42,242 nt of DNA from JBCBJZ01 sp038522635 (GTDB taxonomy: Bacteria; Pseudomonadota; Alphaproteobacteria; Rhizobiales; Hyphomicrobiaceae). Numbering within the stretch: the stretch's first letter is position 1; the number at the start of each line of letters is the position of its first letter. The DNA lies in the NCBI GenBank assembly GCA_038522635.1, contig JBCBJZ010000012.1:1-42242 (forward strand), written 5' to 3'. The position numbers and the translations under genes were made by a program. The notes under the pieces are model-generated. The model was not told the DNA's origin and ran no database searches. It saw only the letters and a list, made by a program, of their open reading frames with translations. This document shows positions 1 through 8,213 of this stretch, one piece after another.

Positions 1-684
1 CGCATCACGCAAGCGGGTGGCGATGATGCCGCCGCACCGCTTCGTGTTGGGCTGTCCGACGGTGGGGATCTTGAAGCGAAATTGGTGGTGATGGCGGTCG
101 GCGTGCGCTCGAACACCGGCTATCTGGTGGGGAGTGGCATCGACGTCAAAAGCGGCGTGCGGGTGGGCAGTCACCTGCAAACGTCAGTACCCGACGTTTA
201 CGCGGCGGGTGACGTCGCAGAAGCCCGCGATCTATCAACGGGTGACTACGACGTGCTCGCCATCCAGCCGACCGCTGTTGAACACGGCCGTTTAGCCGCC
301 CTCAACATGGCAGGTCATGAGACCCGCCACCATGGCTGCCTCAACATGAACGTGCTCGACACTATGGGGCTCATCTCCAGTTCGTTTGGCCTGTGGGATG
401 GCGCGCGCGGCGCAAACGCGGCATCAGGGTCGATGGTGGATGAGGCGCGCTATCGCTACCTGCGGCTTGAGTTTGACGGCGAGCGTATGGTGGGCGCGCA
501 ATCGGTTGGGATGACCGATCACGTGGGCATGTTGCGCGGCCTGATCCAGACCGGGGCGCCGCTTGGCGGCTGGCGCGATAAGCTGATCAAGGCGCCTGAG
601 CGGGTGCGTGAAGCCTACATCGCCTGCGCGCAAGGCATGAGCCATCACGGGCCGATGGCCCCGAAGGTGGCCCTGCCAGCTTAA
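1..684 (+). CDS. FAD/NAD(P)-dependent pyridine-nucleotide oxidoreductase, C-terminal part (start outside window)
   Basis: The frame is open from base 1, so only the last 227 codons are present. The segment YAAGDVAEA near the middle is the second FAD-binding motif (hydrophobic residues then G-D) of the pyridine-nucleotide disulfide oxidoreductase superfamily, preceded by the VVMAVGVRSNT strand typical of NirB-, rubredoxin reductase- and NADH oxidase-like members. The remainder fits the C-terminal dimerisation or extra domain. About 100 bases downstream comes a MoaD/ThiS-type gene on the same strand. That pairing is known beside tungsten aldehyde:ferredoxin oxidoreductase genes, where the flavoprotein is thought to pass electrons between the tungsten enzyme and NAD(P). 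The partner would lie left of the window, so the electron-transfer role is inference. Fold assignment is secure; the substrate cannot be read from this fragment. Confidence 0.85.
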   Translation, partial: RITQAGGDDAAAPLRVGLSDGGDLEAKLVVMAVGVRSNTGYLVGSGIDVKSGVRVGSHLQTSVPDVYAAGDVAEARDLSTGDYDVLAIQPTAVEHGRLAALNMAGHETRHHGCLNMNVLDTMGLISSSFGLWDGARGANAASGSMVDEARYRYLRLEFDGERMVGAQSVGMTDHVGMLRGLIQTGAPLGGWRDKLIKAPERVREAYIACAQGMSHHGPMAPKVALPA

Positions 685-781
685 CGCCACCGCCGCCACG
701 CCCCTCGCTTTGCAGTATGCGCGCTGCCGGGCCGGGCGCCCCCCCAACGATCCCCTGACGACCCCTCTTGAGGTTTGCGCG

Positions 782-1042
782 ATGTCCACGCTGCAGGTGA
801 CGCTGAAACTCTACGCTTCGCTCGGTGCCTACCTGCCGGCGGGCGCCCAACGCAACCAGGCGGCCATCGCGGTCGATGCGGGGACAACCGTGCTTGAACT
901 TCTCGACACCCACAACGTACCGCGCACCTCGTGTCATCTCGTGCTGCTCAACGGGGTCTTTCAGCCCCCCGCCACCCGTGGGGAGACGCGCCTCAGCGAC
1001 GGTGATGCGCTCGCGGTGTGGCCGCCCGTTGCCGGCGGCTGA
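782..1042 (+). CDS. MoaD/ThiS family sulfur-carrier-like protein
   Basis: An 86-residue protein with the beta-grasp pattern of the MoaD/ThiS family: VTLKLYASLGAYLP at the start, a central VLELLDTHNVP helix, and a C-terminal LSDGDALAVWPPVAGG. The terminal Gly-Gly is the diagnostic feature, because in family members it is adenylated and thiocarboxylated to carry sulfur for molybdopterin or thiazole synthesis. The ATG at 782 is preferred over an upstream in-frame ATG at 710 because homology begins immediately after it. Position directly behind a flavin oxidoreductase suggests a dedicated carrier for a tungsten- or molybdenum-cofactor enzyme rather than the general MoaD. That last step is inferred from neighbourhood. 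Confidence 0.8.
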   Translation: MSTLQVTLKLYASLGAYLPAGAQRNQAAIAVDAGTTVLELLDTHNVPRTSCHLVLLNGVFQPPATRGETRLSDGDALAVWPPVAGG

Positions 1043-1068
1043 GCCTGACAAAGGGAGCGCGGTTCGCC

Positions 1069-1383
1069 ATGAGCGCGTTTGTGCCTGCATCGCCGGGCTT
1101 GAGCCTCGAAAAGACGATGTCGCTCAGTTTGCGCGAGTTCGAGATCTCGCTGAGGCGGCTCGATGCAGCGCCCGAGACGGTCGGTGCGGACACCTACCGT
1201 CTTGCGCACGGTGATGGCACGGTCGACATCAGCGCCCGTGCGCTTGAGCCGGCGGTGCTTGGCAAGCTGATGCGGCTGCCGCGCTGTCTGATCACCATCC
1301 GCTTCAGCGACACCCATGACGAGGCCGCGCGTCGCGCTTTCCTCGTGCGGTTCGATCTCGCCTTCCAGCGTGGCGGCGGCTGA
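1069..1383 (+). CDS. Small conserved-looking protein of unknown function beside MoaD-type gene
   Basis: A 104-residue protein starting at ATG 1069, with a purine-rich AAAGGGAG about 10 bases upstream; an internal ATG at 1117 is also possible. It begins 26 bases after the MoaD-type gene, so the three genes probably form one transcript. No signal peptide, membrane helix or metal-binding cysteines are visible. The central part (LREFEISLRRLDAAP, then LEPAVLGKLMRLPRCLITIRF) reads as an alternating helix and strand soluble domain, and the protein ends in Gly-Gly-Gly. I do not recognise the family. Placement suggests an accessory factor for the flavin/MoaD cassette. Confidence 0.6.
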   Translation: MSAFVPASPGLSLEKTMSLSLREFEISLRRLDAAPETVGADTYRLAHGDGTVDISARALEPAVLGKLMRLPRCLITIRFSDTHDEAARRAFLVRFDLAFQRGGG

Positions 1384-1686
1384 GAGCCTGCGCGCATCGT
1401 GAACTTTTGCACAGGCATTGGGCAGCAAACAGCCCGTAAAAGAGGCACCGCCTCCGCTATGCTCAATTGGATATAACCGATTGAATTTGCTGCCATAATT
1501 TCGCTCCAGCCCGCGCCTAGAGCCGCAGCGGGACACGCGCTGGACATGAGTCGCCCACATCGTCGTTGAACCAAGTTCCTTTCTTTCTCGCGGGAGGGAA
1601 CCGTTCAGCATGGCGCGACTTACAAGTCCGGTTTGAATGGATGGAGCTGATGCGGCTGCAACGCAACGTGGCCGTGCCGTAGACTT
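1384..1686. other. Intergenic region upstream of the glucan operon
   Basis: About 300 bases without a convincing gene. It is richer in A+T around 1464-1500 than its surroundings. It contains an imperfect inverted repeat, CAATTGG / CCGATTG, around ATATAA at 1464-1483, and a weak GTTCC/GGAAC hairpin near 1572-1600. It presumably holds the promoter of the opg genes, but I cannot place -35 and -10 boxes with correct spacing. Confidence 0.4.
1464..1483. promoter_or_regulatory. Imperfect inverted repeat, possible operator upstream of opg genes
   Basis: The arms CAATTGG (1464-1470) and CCGATTG (1477-1483) pair at six of seven positions around a central ATATAA. The repeat lies about 200 bases upstream of the opgG start in a locally AT-rich stretch. 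A dyad this size is compatible with a dimeric repressor or activator site, but nothing identifies the protein, and chance is possible. Confidence 0.25.
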
Positions 1687-3270
1687 ATGAAAAAATATGA
1701 ATCCATGACGCGCCGCGAAACCTTGCACGGGGTTGGGGCGGCAAGCTTTTCCGCGATCGCAGGGGGGCTGTTGACCGGGCTCGCCGGCCAAGGCGTCAAC
1801 CGGGCGCACGCGGCCATCGGCGCGGTGACGCCGTTCGACCAAAATAGCGTGATGCAGCTCGCGCGTGACTTGAGCGCGACGCCCTATCGGCCCGCAGCGA
1901 TCACGTTGCCGCCGCGTCTGAAGCAGCTCAGTTACGATGATTACCGGGCCATCCGGTTCCGGACGGAGCAGGCGATCTGGCGCGGCAAGGGCCACAAGTT
2001 CGAGCTGCAGCTTTTCCCGATGGGCTGGCTTTACAACAAGCCGGTTCGCCTGTGGCTCGTCGACGGCGATCAGGCCAAAGAACTGCTGCCCGATGGGCAG
2101 TTGTTCGACTTCGGCAAGCTCAAAGACAACCCGCCCAACGCTGATGAGTTCGGGTTTGCCGGCTTCCGCGTGCATGGGCCGATCAACCGCGCTGACTACT
2201 TCGATGAGTATTTGGTGTTCCAGGGCGCGAGCTACTTTCGCGCGGTGGCACGCGGGCAAACCTACGGCTTGTCGGCACGGGGCCTGGCGCTCGACACGGC
2301 GGAACCGGGCGGGGAGGAATTCCCGGTCTTTCGCACCTTCTGGATCGAACAGCCCGCAAAGGGCGATGATGCGATCCGCGTGCACGCGCTGCTCGACAGC
2401 CCCTCCACCACAGGCGCCTACCGGTTCGACATCACGCCGGGCGATGTCACGCGTTGCGACGTACGCGCGACGTTGTTCCCGCGCAAAGATCTGAAGGCCC
2501 CGGGGCTGGCGCCGCTCACGAGCATGTTCCTGCTCGGACCCAACGATCGCCAAGGGCTGCATGATTTCAGGCCGAGCGTGCATGACAGCGAAGGTCTAGC
2601 GATCCTCAACGGCAAGGGCGAGCGCCTGTGGCGGCCGTTGAACAATCCCAAGACGCTGCAGGTGAGCGCGTTCGTGGATGACAACCCGAGGGGCTTTGGG
2701 CTGATCCAACGCGACCGCGCGTTCACGTCCTACGAGGACCTTGAGGCGAACTACGAAAAGCGACCCTCCTTGTGGGTCGAGCCGACGGGCCCGTGGGGGC
2801 GCGGCGCGGTGCATCTCGTTGAGATCCCGACGCGCGAAGAGATCCACGACAACATCGTCGCCTTCTGGCGCCCTGAGGCCCCGCTTAAAGCCGGTGCGCC
2901 TTACACGATGTCCTATCGGCTGCACTGGGGTGCGGATGTGCCGACGTCTGCTGAACCCTCACAGCAGGGGCTGGCGCGCGTCGTCAAGACCCGCGTTGGC
3001 GATGCCTGGAAGGCGCGCGGCACGTTGTTCGTGATCGACTACGTGGGCGGCCCGGTTCAGCCGTCAGCACAGAAGCCGGAAGCGCAGGTCACCACCAGCG
3101 CCGGTGCCATTGAAAATGTGGTGGTGCAGCCCAACCGCGCGACGGGCGGCACGCGTGTGAGTTTCGAGGTGCACCCGCCGGGTGTCGCCATGGCTGAATT
3201 ACGCGCTGATCTTCGCGTCGGCGGTAAGCCCGTGGCCGAGACCTGGCTTTACCGATGGAGCCGCCCATGA
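1687..3270 (+). CDS. opgG: Periplasmic glucan biosynthesis protein, MdoG/OpgG-OpgD family, with Tat signal
   Basis: A 527-residue MdoG-family protein of usual length for OpgG/OpgD. The N-terminus carries a twin-arginine signal: T-R-R-E-T-L at residues 8-13, then a small-residue hydrophobic stretch, with likely cleavage after RAHA at residue 42. The body shows family hallmarks such as GFAGFRVHGPINRADYFDE, VFQGASYFRAVARGQ and YGLSARGLALD, followed by GGEEFPVFRTFW. OpgG and OpgD act on the beta-1,2-glucan backbone of osmoregulated periplasmic glucans; E. coli OpgD has been characterised as an endo-beta-1,2-glucanase of family GH186. In E. coli only OpgD uses Tat, so this single copy is OpgD-like in export. 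Starts at 1687 or at the in-frame ATG at 1705 both keep the signal, and no clear Shine-Dalgarno decides. The gene overlaps opgH by ATGA. Confidence 0.93.
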   Translation: MKKYESMTRRETLHGVGAASFSAIAGGLLTGLAGQGVNRAHAAIGAVTPFDQNSVMQLARDLSATPYRPAAITLPPRLKQLSYDDYRAIRFRTEQAIWRGKGHKFELQLFPMGWLYNKPVRLWLVDGDQAKELLPDGQLFDFGKLKDNPPNADEFGFAGFRVHGPINRADYFDEYLVFQGASYFRAVARGQTYGLSARGLALDTAEPGGEEFPVFRTFWIEQPAKGDDAIRVHALLDSPSTTGAYRFDITPGDVTRCDVRATLFPRKDLKAPGLAPLTSMFLLGPNDRQGLHDFRPSVHDSEGLAILNGKGERLWRPLNNPKTLQVSAFVDDNPRGFGLIQRDRAFTSYEDLEANYEKRPSLWVEPTGPWGRGAVHLVEIPTREEIHDNIVAFWRPEAPLKAGAPYTMSYRLHWGADVPTSAEPSQQGLARVVKTRVGDAWKARGTLFVIDYVGGPVQPSAQKPEAQVTTSAGAIENVVVQPNRATGGTRVSFEVHPPGVAMAELRADLRVGGKPVAETWLYRWSRP

Positions 3271-5309
3271 GCACGCCCTCTTCGCGCCATGACATCTTGA
3301 AGGTCGACGCGACCACGTCAGGGTCGGCTGGCAGCGTGCGCGAGGACGCGCGCGCCTCGGCCACGCAGGCGGCGCGGCCGGCGGCGGTGGTACCCGTGCC
3401 GCGCCGCTTGGCGATGCCCAAGCAGGATTTATCACGGCCATCGCTGCGCCGCGCACCGGTGGGAACCAGCACATGGCTTACGCGTGCCGCCCTGTTCGGT
3501 GGTGCGCTTGTGCTGACGACGGCGTTCGCCACCGACCTCCATGCGGTGATGTCCCCGGCCGGCCGGCTGACAGGTCTGCAATGGCTTTTCCTGGCCTTTT
3601 CAACGCTGGCCTTCGGATGGATCGCGCTTGGCTCGTTGAGCGCTGCCATCGGCTTCTTCACACGGTGGCAGGGCGGGCATGGCGATACCCTGACGCTAAG
3701 CGCTTTACCGTGCCAGATCACCACGCGCACGGCGCTGCTGTTCCCGGCCTACCACGAAGACCCCGAAGCGTTGGCCCGTACGGTTGAAGCGGTGGCGGGT
3801 GAATTGGAGCAACTGGGTGCCGCCAAACGCTTCGATGTGTTCGTCCTTTCAGACAGCCGCGATGAGGAGGCGGTGAAGCAGGAAGCGCGCGTCTTCCATC
3901 GGCTGCGGGCGAGCTTGCGCCATCGCCTGTCGGTGTATTTCCGCAGGCGTCCGCTGAACACGGCCAAGAAAGCGGGCAACATCGAAGACTGGGTGATGAC
4001 CCACGGCGGCGGCTACGACCACTTCGTGATCTTCGATGGCGACAGCATCATGAGCGGTGAAACGCTCGTCCGCCTGACCGCGACGATGCAAGCCAACCCG
4101 CTTGCCGGTCTCATCCAAACGGTGCCGCGCCTTACAGGCGGGCGCACGCTCTTCCAACGCCTGCAACAGTTCGCGGCGGCCACCTACGGCCCGGCGATCG
4201 CGACCGGCATGGCGCTGTGGAGCGGCCGCGATGGCAACTACTGGGGCCATAACGCGATCATCCGCACGCGCGCGTTCGCCTCCACCTGTGGGCTGCCGAC
4301 GTTGGCGGGCGCGGCCCCGTTCGGTGGTGCGATACAGAGCCATGATTTCGTCGAAGCCGCGTTGCTGCAACGGGCCGGTTGGGAGGTGCACATGGTGCCC
4401 TCGCTGCAAGGGTCCTACGAGGGCGCGCCGCCGACCGTCATCGATCTCACCGTGCGCGACCGGCGTTGGGCGCAGGGCAATCTGCAGCACTTGAACGTCC
4501 TACGACGGCGGGGGCTCACCGCGATGGGGCGCGTGCACCTGACGATGGGTGTGACCGCCTACCTCGTATCGATGGTGTGGGCCGCATCGCTGCTTGCAGG
4601 GCTCGTGCTCGCACTCCAAGGGCAGCAAATTTTGCCGAACTACTTCGCGGCGGAGCGATCGCTGTTCCCGATCTGGCCGGTGTTCGACAGTGGCGGCGCG
4701 GTCCGGTTGTTCGTGGCGACGTTGGGAATCGTATTGTTGCCGAAGGTGTTCGGCCTGCTGCTGGCTTTGCGCGATGAAGCGCGGGCCATGCAAGCGGCTG
4801 GCGCGCGGCTGGGGACGCGTCTTGCGGCTTACATGCGGGTCGCAGGTGGCGTCGTGCTTGAGACCCTGCTGTCGGTGCTGCTGGCGCCGATCTTCATGGT
4901 CACGCAGTCGGTGGCGATCGTGCAGATCTTGCGCGGGCGCGATTCGGGTTGGGCGGCGCAACGGCGCGATGACGCGGCAGCGTTGCGTTGGCGCGATGGG
5001 CTCCGCTTTCACGTACGCCACGTTCTTCTGGGCTTGGTGGTCGGCGCGCTGGCCTGGCTTGCGGCTCCTGCGATGTTGGGCTGGATGGCGCCCATCGTCG
5101 CGGGGCTCGTGTTGGCGCCGGCGCTGAGCGTGTTGACGGCGAAGGTGGCGCCGTCAGCGTGCGCGCATGTGCTCGCAACGGCTGAAGATCGGGCCTCGCC
5201 TTCGATCCTGAGGCGGCTGCGGGCGCTGGAAGCTGCACCTCCGCCGCGCGACCGCGCGATGACCGCGCACAACGATACGCAGCACCAGGTGAAGCGCGAG
5301 GCGGCGTAA
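3267..5309 (+). CDS. opgH: Osmoregulated periplasmic glucan glucosyltransferase OpgH/MdoH
   Basis: A 680-residue inner-membrane family 2 glycosyltransferase that polymerises glucose from UDP-glucose into the beta-glucan backbone and exports it. Two N-terminal membrane helices (about residues 70-135) precede a cytoplasmic catalytic domain with DSRDE near residue 196, FDGDS near 257, SHDFVEAALLQRAGW near 360 and RRWAQGNLQH near 399, which are the conserved aspartates and the acceptor-site motif. At least four hydrophobic segments follow. It is shorter than E. coli OpgH (about 850 residues), mostly at the N-terminus. The start at ATG 3267 overlaps the upstream stop as ATGA, with GGAG six bases before it. 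An ATG at 3255 lacks this spacing and is less likely. The overlap implies translational coupling with opgG. Confidence 0.93.
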   Translation: MSTPSSRHDILKVDATTSGSAGSVREDARASATQAARPAAVVPVPRRLAMPKQDLSRPSLRRAPVGTSTWLTRAALFGGALVLTTAFATDLHAVMSPAGRLTGLQWLFLAFSTLAFGWIALGSLSAAIGFFTRWQGGHGDTLTLSALPCQITTRTALLFPAYHEDPEALARTVEAVAGELEQLGAAKRFDVFVLSDSRDEEAVKQEARVFHRLRASLRHRLSVYFRRRPLNTAKKAGNIEDWVMTHGGGYDHFVIFDGDSIMSGETLVRLTATMQANPLAGLIQTVPRLTGGRTLFQRLQQFAAATYGPAIATGMALWSGRDGNYWGHNAIIRTRAFASTCGLPTLAGAAPFGGAIQSHDFVEAALLQRAGWEVHMVPSLQGSYEGAPPTVIDLTVRDRRWAQGNLQHLNVLRRRGLTAMGRVHLTMGVTAYLVSMVWAASLLAGLVLALQGQQILPNYFAAERSLFPIWPVFDSGGAVRLFVATLGIVLLPKVFGLLLALRDEARAMQAAGARLGTRLAAYMRVAGGVVLETLLSVLLAPIFMVTQSVAIVQILRGRDSGWAAQRRDDAAALRWRDGLRFHVRHVLLGLVVGALAWLAAPAMLGWMAPIVAGLVLAPALSVLTAKVAPSACAHVLATAEDRASPSILRRLRALEAAPPPRDRAMTAHNDTQHQVKREAA

Positions 5310-5350
5310 GCCTTGCTCCGGCGGCAGGATGACCCGGCCGCTGAGATCAT

Positions 5351-6475
5351 CTAACCGCCTGCCGTTTGATCATCGCCGTCGGGCTTGCGTTTGCGCACGA
5401 GGCTGGCGACGAGATCGCGCAGGCTGACCGGTTTCGCCTCGAAGAACGGCATCGGGCGGCAAAGCGCGATGGCGGACAGCCCGATGCGCGCCGTGATCGC
5501 ACCATTGATCAACCCCTCGCCCAGGCGACGTGACAGCCGTCGCAACAGGTCTTGGCCCAGCACCTGACCCAGCAGATCATCGGTCAGCGCGATGCCGCCG
5601 CTGGCAACAATGTGCGTGATGACCATGCGGCCCAGACGAAGGCTGCCCAGCCAGCCCGGGCGCGCGCCGTAAAGCGTCGCGAGCTTACGCAACATCGCGA
5701 GGTTGGTTGCGAGCACATAGAGCATGTCGAACACCACGAACGGCGAGATCGCGGTGGCGAAGCTGACGCGCTTGGCCCCTTGCGCGATGATCGCTTCGGC
5801 TTCGCGGTCAAGCGGCACCATCAGGTCGCGTTCGGCAAGGCGGAGCAAGTCGCCGGCATCGTGGACTTCACGCTCATTGGCCGCCAGAGCACGCACCCTG
5901 GCGGTCATGTCGGCGCGGTGCGTGTAAAGCCCCTTCAGCCGGCGTAGGCAGCGCCGCTCCGCACGCGTATCGCCGTTGGCCATCGCGCGCGCCATATCGC
6001 CCTGCAAGTCCCGCAGCCGCCGCACGCGCATGAACCCCAGCCACTCGCGAACGATGATGGCGCTCAGCGCAAATACGGCAAGACCGGCCAGGGCGAGGGC
6101 GAGCCACCCGATCACATCGTTCCGCTGCAGCGTCGCGAGCACGGCATCCGTGGCCCATGTGACGGCGATCAAGACGGCCAGGCCGCCTAGCGCGGTGAGC
6201 AGCACGCTGCCCCAACTGAAGCCCTTCAACGCCTTAAGGGCTGCGGGCTGATGCACGGGGGGCGCGACGCCACCGTCGTCGGGCATATCGCCCGCGCCTT
6301 CCGCATGGTCTTCGTGGCCGTAGGTTCCTTGAAACGCGTCCGGCGTTTCTTCAAGCCGTTCATCATCGAGCGCAAAGGCTTGCGGAGGCCGACGTTTGGC
6401 GCCCGCTTCGCCGTTAGGACCGTCACGACCACCGGCACCGGCGCCGTAACCTGTGCTGCGATCAGAAGCGCTCAT
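5351..6475 (-). CDS. ycjF: YcjF-like membrane protein (TIGR01620/DUF697 family)
   Basis: A 374-residue protein. The first 80 residues are polar and low in complexity. Two adjacent membrane helices follow (FSWGSVLLTALGGLAVLIAV and WLALALAGLAVFALSAIIV, about residues 86-148). The C-terminal region matches the DUF697/YcjF pattern, including FATAISPFVVFDMLYVLATNLAMLRKLA and LGQDLLRRLSRRLGEGLINGA. Its ATG overlaps the stop of the upstream ycjX gene as ATGA. Function is unknown; in gammaproteobacteria ycjX-ycjF belong to the phage-shock regulon, but no psp genes are seen here. The last codon lies inside a TTAGATGATC-type repeat motif. Confidence 0.88.
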   Translation of the reverse strand: MSASDRSTGYGAGAGGRDGPNGEAGAKRRPPQAFALDDERLEETPDAFQGTYGHEDHAEGAGDMPDDGGVAPPVHQPAALKALKGFSWGSVLLTALGGLAVLIAVTWATDAVLATLQRNDVIGWLALALAGLAVFALSAIIVREWLGFMRVRRLRDLQGDMARAMANGDTRAERRCLRRLKGLYTHRADMTARVRALAANEREVHDAGDLLRLAERDLMVPLDREAEAIIAQGAKRVSFATAISPFVVFDMLYVLATNLAMLRKLATLYGARPGWLGSLRLGRMVITHIVASGGIALTDDLLGQVLGQDLLRRLSRRLGEGLINGAITARIGLSAIALCRPMPFFEAKPVSLRDLVASLVRKRKPDGDDQTAGG

Positions 6476-8025
6476 CGCAAACGGTCTCCGATCAAGAACT
6501 CAAGCGCATGGTCGAGCTTGATATGCGGCAGCACCAGCGGCTGGCCCGGGCGGGGAACGCCCTTCGCGTCCCGAGGCGCGCTAAGGACGGGCGGGCGAAA
6601 CCGGATCACCCGGACGTCCCGCTCCATGGGATCGCTCGCTGGCTCGCGGCCTTGCTTGATGAGCGCGGCCGCATCGGTGGGCAGATCGCCGGGAAAGACC
6701 GCCACCGCGGTTGCGCCATCGAACTGCTGTTCGGCCAGGCGTTCGCCCGCGAGCGGCACGCCTTTGATGCAGGGCAGGACTTCACCGCTTTGGCGCATGT
6801 CGACCTCCTGCGTGGCGCGCAGCGCGGCAAGGGCCATCACCTCGACTTCGGCACCGGCGAACGTCGCGCGGCCGATGGCGGTATCGGTGAGCACGCGCAG
6901 CATGCCACGCAGGCGGTCATGGCTCGTGTGGTGCAGGTGATCGGCTTTGGTGGCTGCAAACAGGAGGCGGTCAATACGCCGGAACAGGATCGATGAAAGC
7001 AGCGTGCGCGCGCCGGGCTTGAAGCTCTCCAGGATGGCACCAAGCGAAGTGCTCAGATCAGCCATCGCCTGAGGCCCCGCATTGAGCGCGCTCAACGCGT
7101 CAACCAGCACGATCTGGCGGTCGAGCTTTGCGAAGTGATCCCGGTAAAACGGTTGCACCACGTGCGTTTTGTAAGACGCGTAGCGTCGCGCCAGCAGGGC
7201 TGCGAGCCCGTCAGAGGCGGACGGGGACGCTGATGCGGAGCGAGGCGAGGTGGCGCCAACATCGCCCAACGTCTGCGACGTCAGGTTTCGCGCGGGCGGC
7301 AACGGGAAGAACGTCAAAAGCGGCGAACCTTCAAGATCACCCGGCATCAGAAAGCGGCCCGGTCCCACCAGCGACAACGCATGGTCTGCCGCGCGCGCTT
7401 CCGCCAGATAGGCGGTAAACGCCCGGGCGCCTTCAATGGCGCGCTGCTCATCATCGCCCATGGCGTCATCGGCCAACGCTTCACGCACGAACGATGTGAA
7501 GGTTCGCGCAGCCTGGCCCTCAGCGCTCTCGATTTGCGCCCATTGCTGGCGGCTCCACGCCTCAAACGAAAGCGAGAGCATGGGCAGATCGAGCAGCCAC
7601 TCGCCGGGATAATCGATGATGTCGATATGGAGGCGGCCCGGGTCGAGCAGGCCAAGCCAGCCGAGCGGTTCGTATTCAACCGTCAAGCGCAACTGCGCGA
7701 TGGCCCGGGTGCTTTCAGGCCAACGTCGCGTCTCTCCGGCTGTAAGCGCGGCCAGATGATCTTCGTACGCGAAGCGAGGGACGGTGTCGTCAGGCTGCGG
7801 CTCAAGGTAGACGCGCGTGATGCGACGGTCTTCGGCGGCCTTTAGAAATCGCAGGCGTCCGCCCACCATGAGGTTGTGGACGAGCGCGGTGATGAAGACC
7901 GTTTTGCCCGCGCGCGCCAACCCCGTGACGCCGAGGCGCAGGCTCGGGGTCATCAGGTCGTTGACATAGGCGCTGGCGCGCTGCATGGCGCCGGCCGCGG
8001 TTTCGGTGACATCGGTGAAGGACAA
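6472..8025 (-). CDS. ycjX: YcjX-family P-loop NTPase (DUF463)
   Basis: A 517-residue protein. The Walker A loop GLARAGKT is at residues 35-42, followed by VFITALVHNLMVGGRLRFL, which is the YcjX signature. DIIDYPGEWLLDLPML is the Walker B/G3-like segment. Later motifs such as LVDALSALNAGP, LFAATKADHLHHTSHDRL and AALRATQE are also characteristic of YcjX. The start given is a TTG at 8025 because the family normally has 20-30 residues before the P-loop; an ATG at 7986 would shorten the leader and has no better ribosome site. It is predicted to bind and hydrolyse GTP or ATP at the membrane together with YcjF. The cellular role is not known. Confidence 0.9.
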   Translation of the reverse strand: MSFTDVTETAAGAMQRASAYVNDLMTPSLRLGVTGLARAGKTVFITALVHNLMVGGRLRFLKAAEDRRITRVYLEPQPDDTVPRFAYEDHLAALTAGETRRWPESTRAIAQLRLTVEYEPLGWLGLLDPGRLHIDIIDYPGEWLLDLPMLSLSFEAWSRQQWAQIESAEGQAARTFTSFVREALADDAMGDDEQRAIEGARAFTAYLAEARAADHALSLVGPGRFLMPGDLEGSPLLTFFPLPPARNLTSQTLGDVGATSPRSASASPSASDGLAALLARRYASYKTHVVQPFYRDHFAKLDRQIVLVDALSALNAGPQAMADLSTSLGAILESFKPGARTLLSSILFRRIDRLLFAATKADHLHHTSHDRLRGMLRVLTDTAIGRATFAGAEVEVMALAALRATQEVDMRQSGEVLPCIKGVPLAGERLAEQQFDGATAVAVFPGDLPTDAAALIKQGREPASDPMERDVRVIRFRPPVLSAPRDAKGVPRPGQPLVLPHIKLDHALEFLIGDRLR

Positions 8026-8137
8026 GGGGCGGGCTTAACGTTCGCGTGGCTTGAGGGTGCGGCACAAGCAACCGGCTGCGGCGCGTTCATCTAGATTGCA
8101 GCACATATAGGCGTGAAGGTGCGAAGCCCCAAGATGC

Positions 8138-8147
8138 TTAGATCATC
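8138..8147. repeat. TTAGATCATC motif, fragment of intergenic palindrome family
   Basis: TTAGATCATC followed by GG sits in the gap between ycjX and the next minus-strand gene. The same ten bases, or their complement, occur at 5345-5354, 20454-20463 and 23959-23968, and with one change inside the full palindrome at 42093-42156. All lie at or just beyond gene ends. Confidence 0.5.
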
Positions 8148-8213
8148 GGCGCGCGCCCTGCCTGAATGAAGACCGCAGGCAAAGCGCGTCGGCGATATCC
8201 CAAGGTTTGCCCG

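Noticed and set aside
961..2583. Long 540-codon minus-strand frame across the MoaD and opgG region
   Set aside because: It is antisense to three well-supported genes, Arg/Ala-rich with no motif, and typical of high-GC shadow frames.
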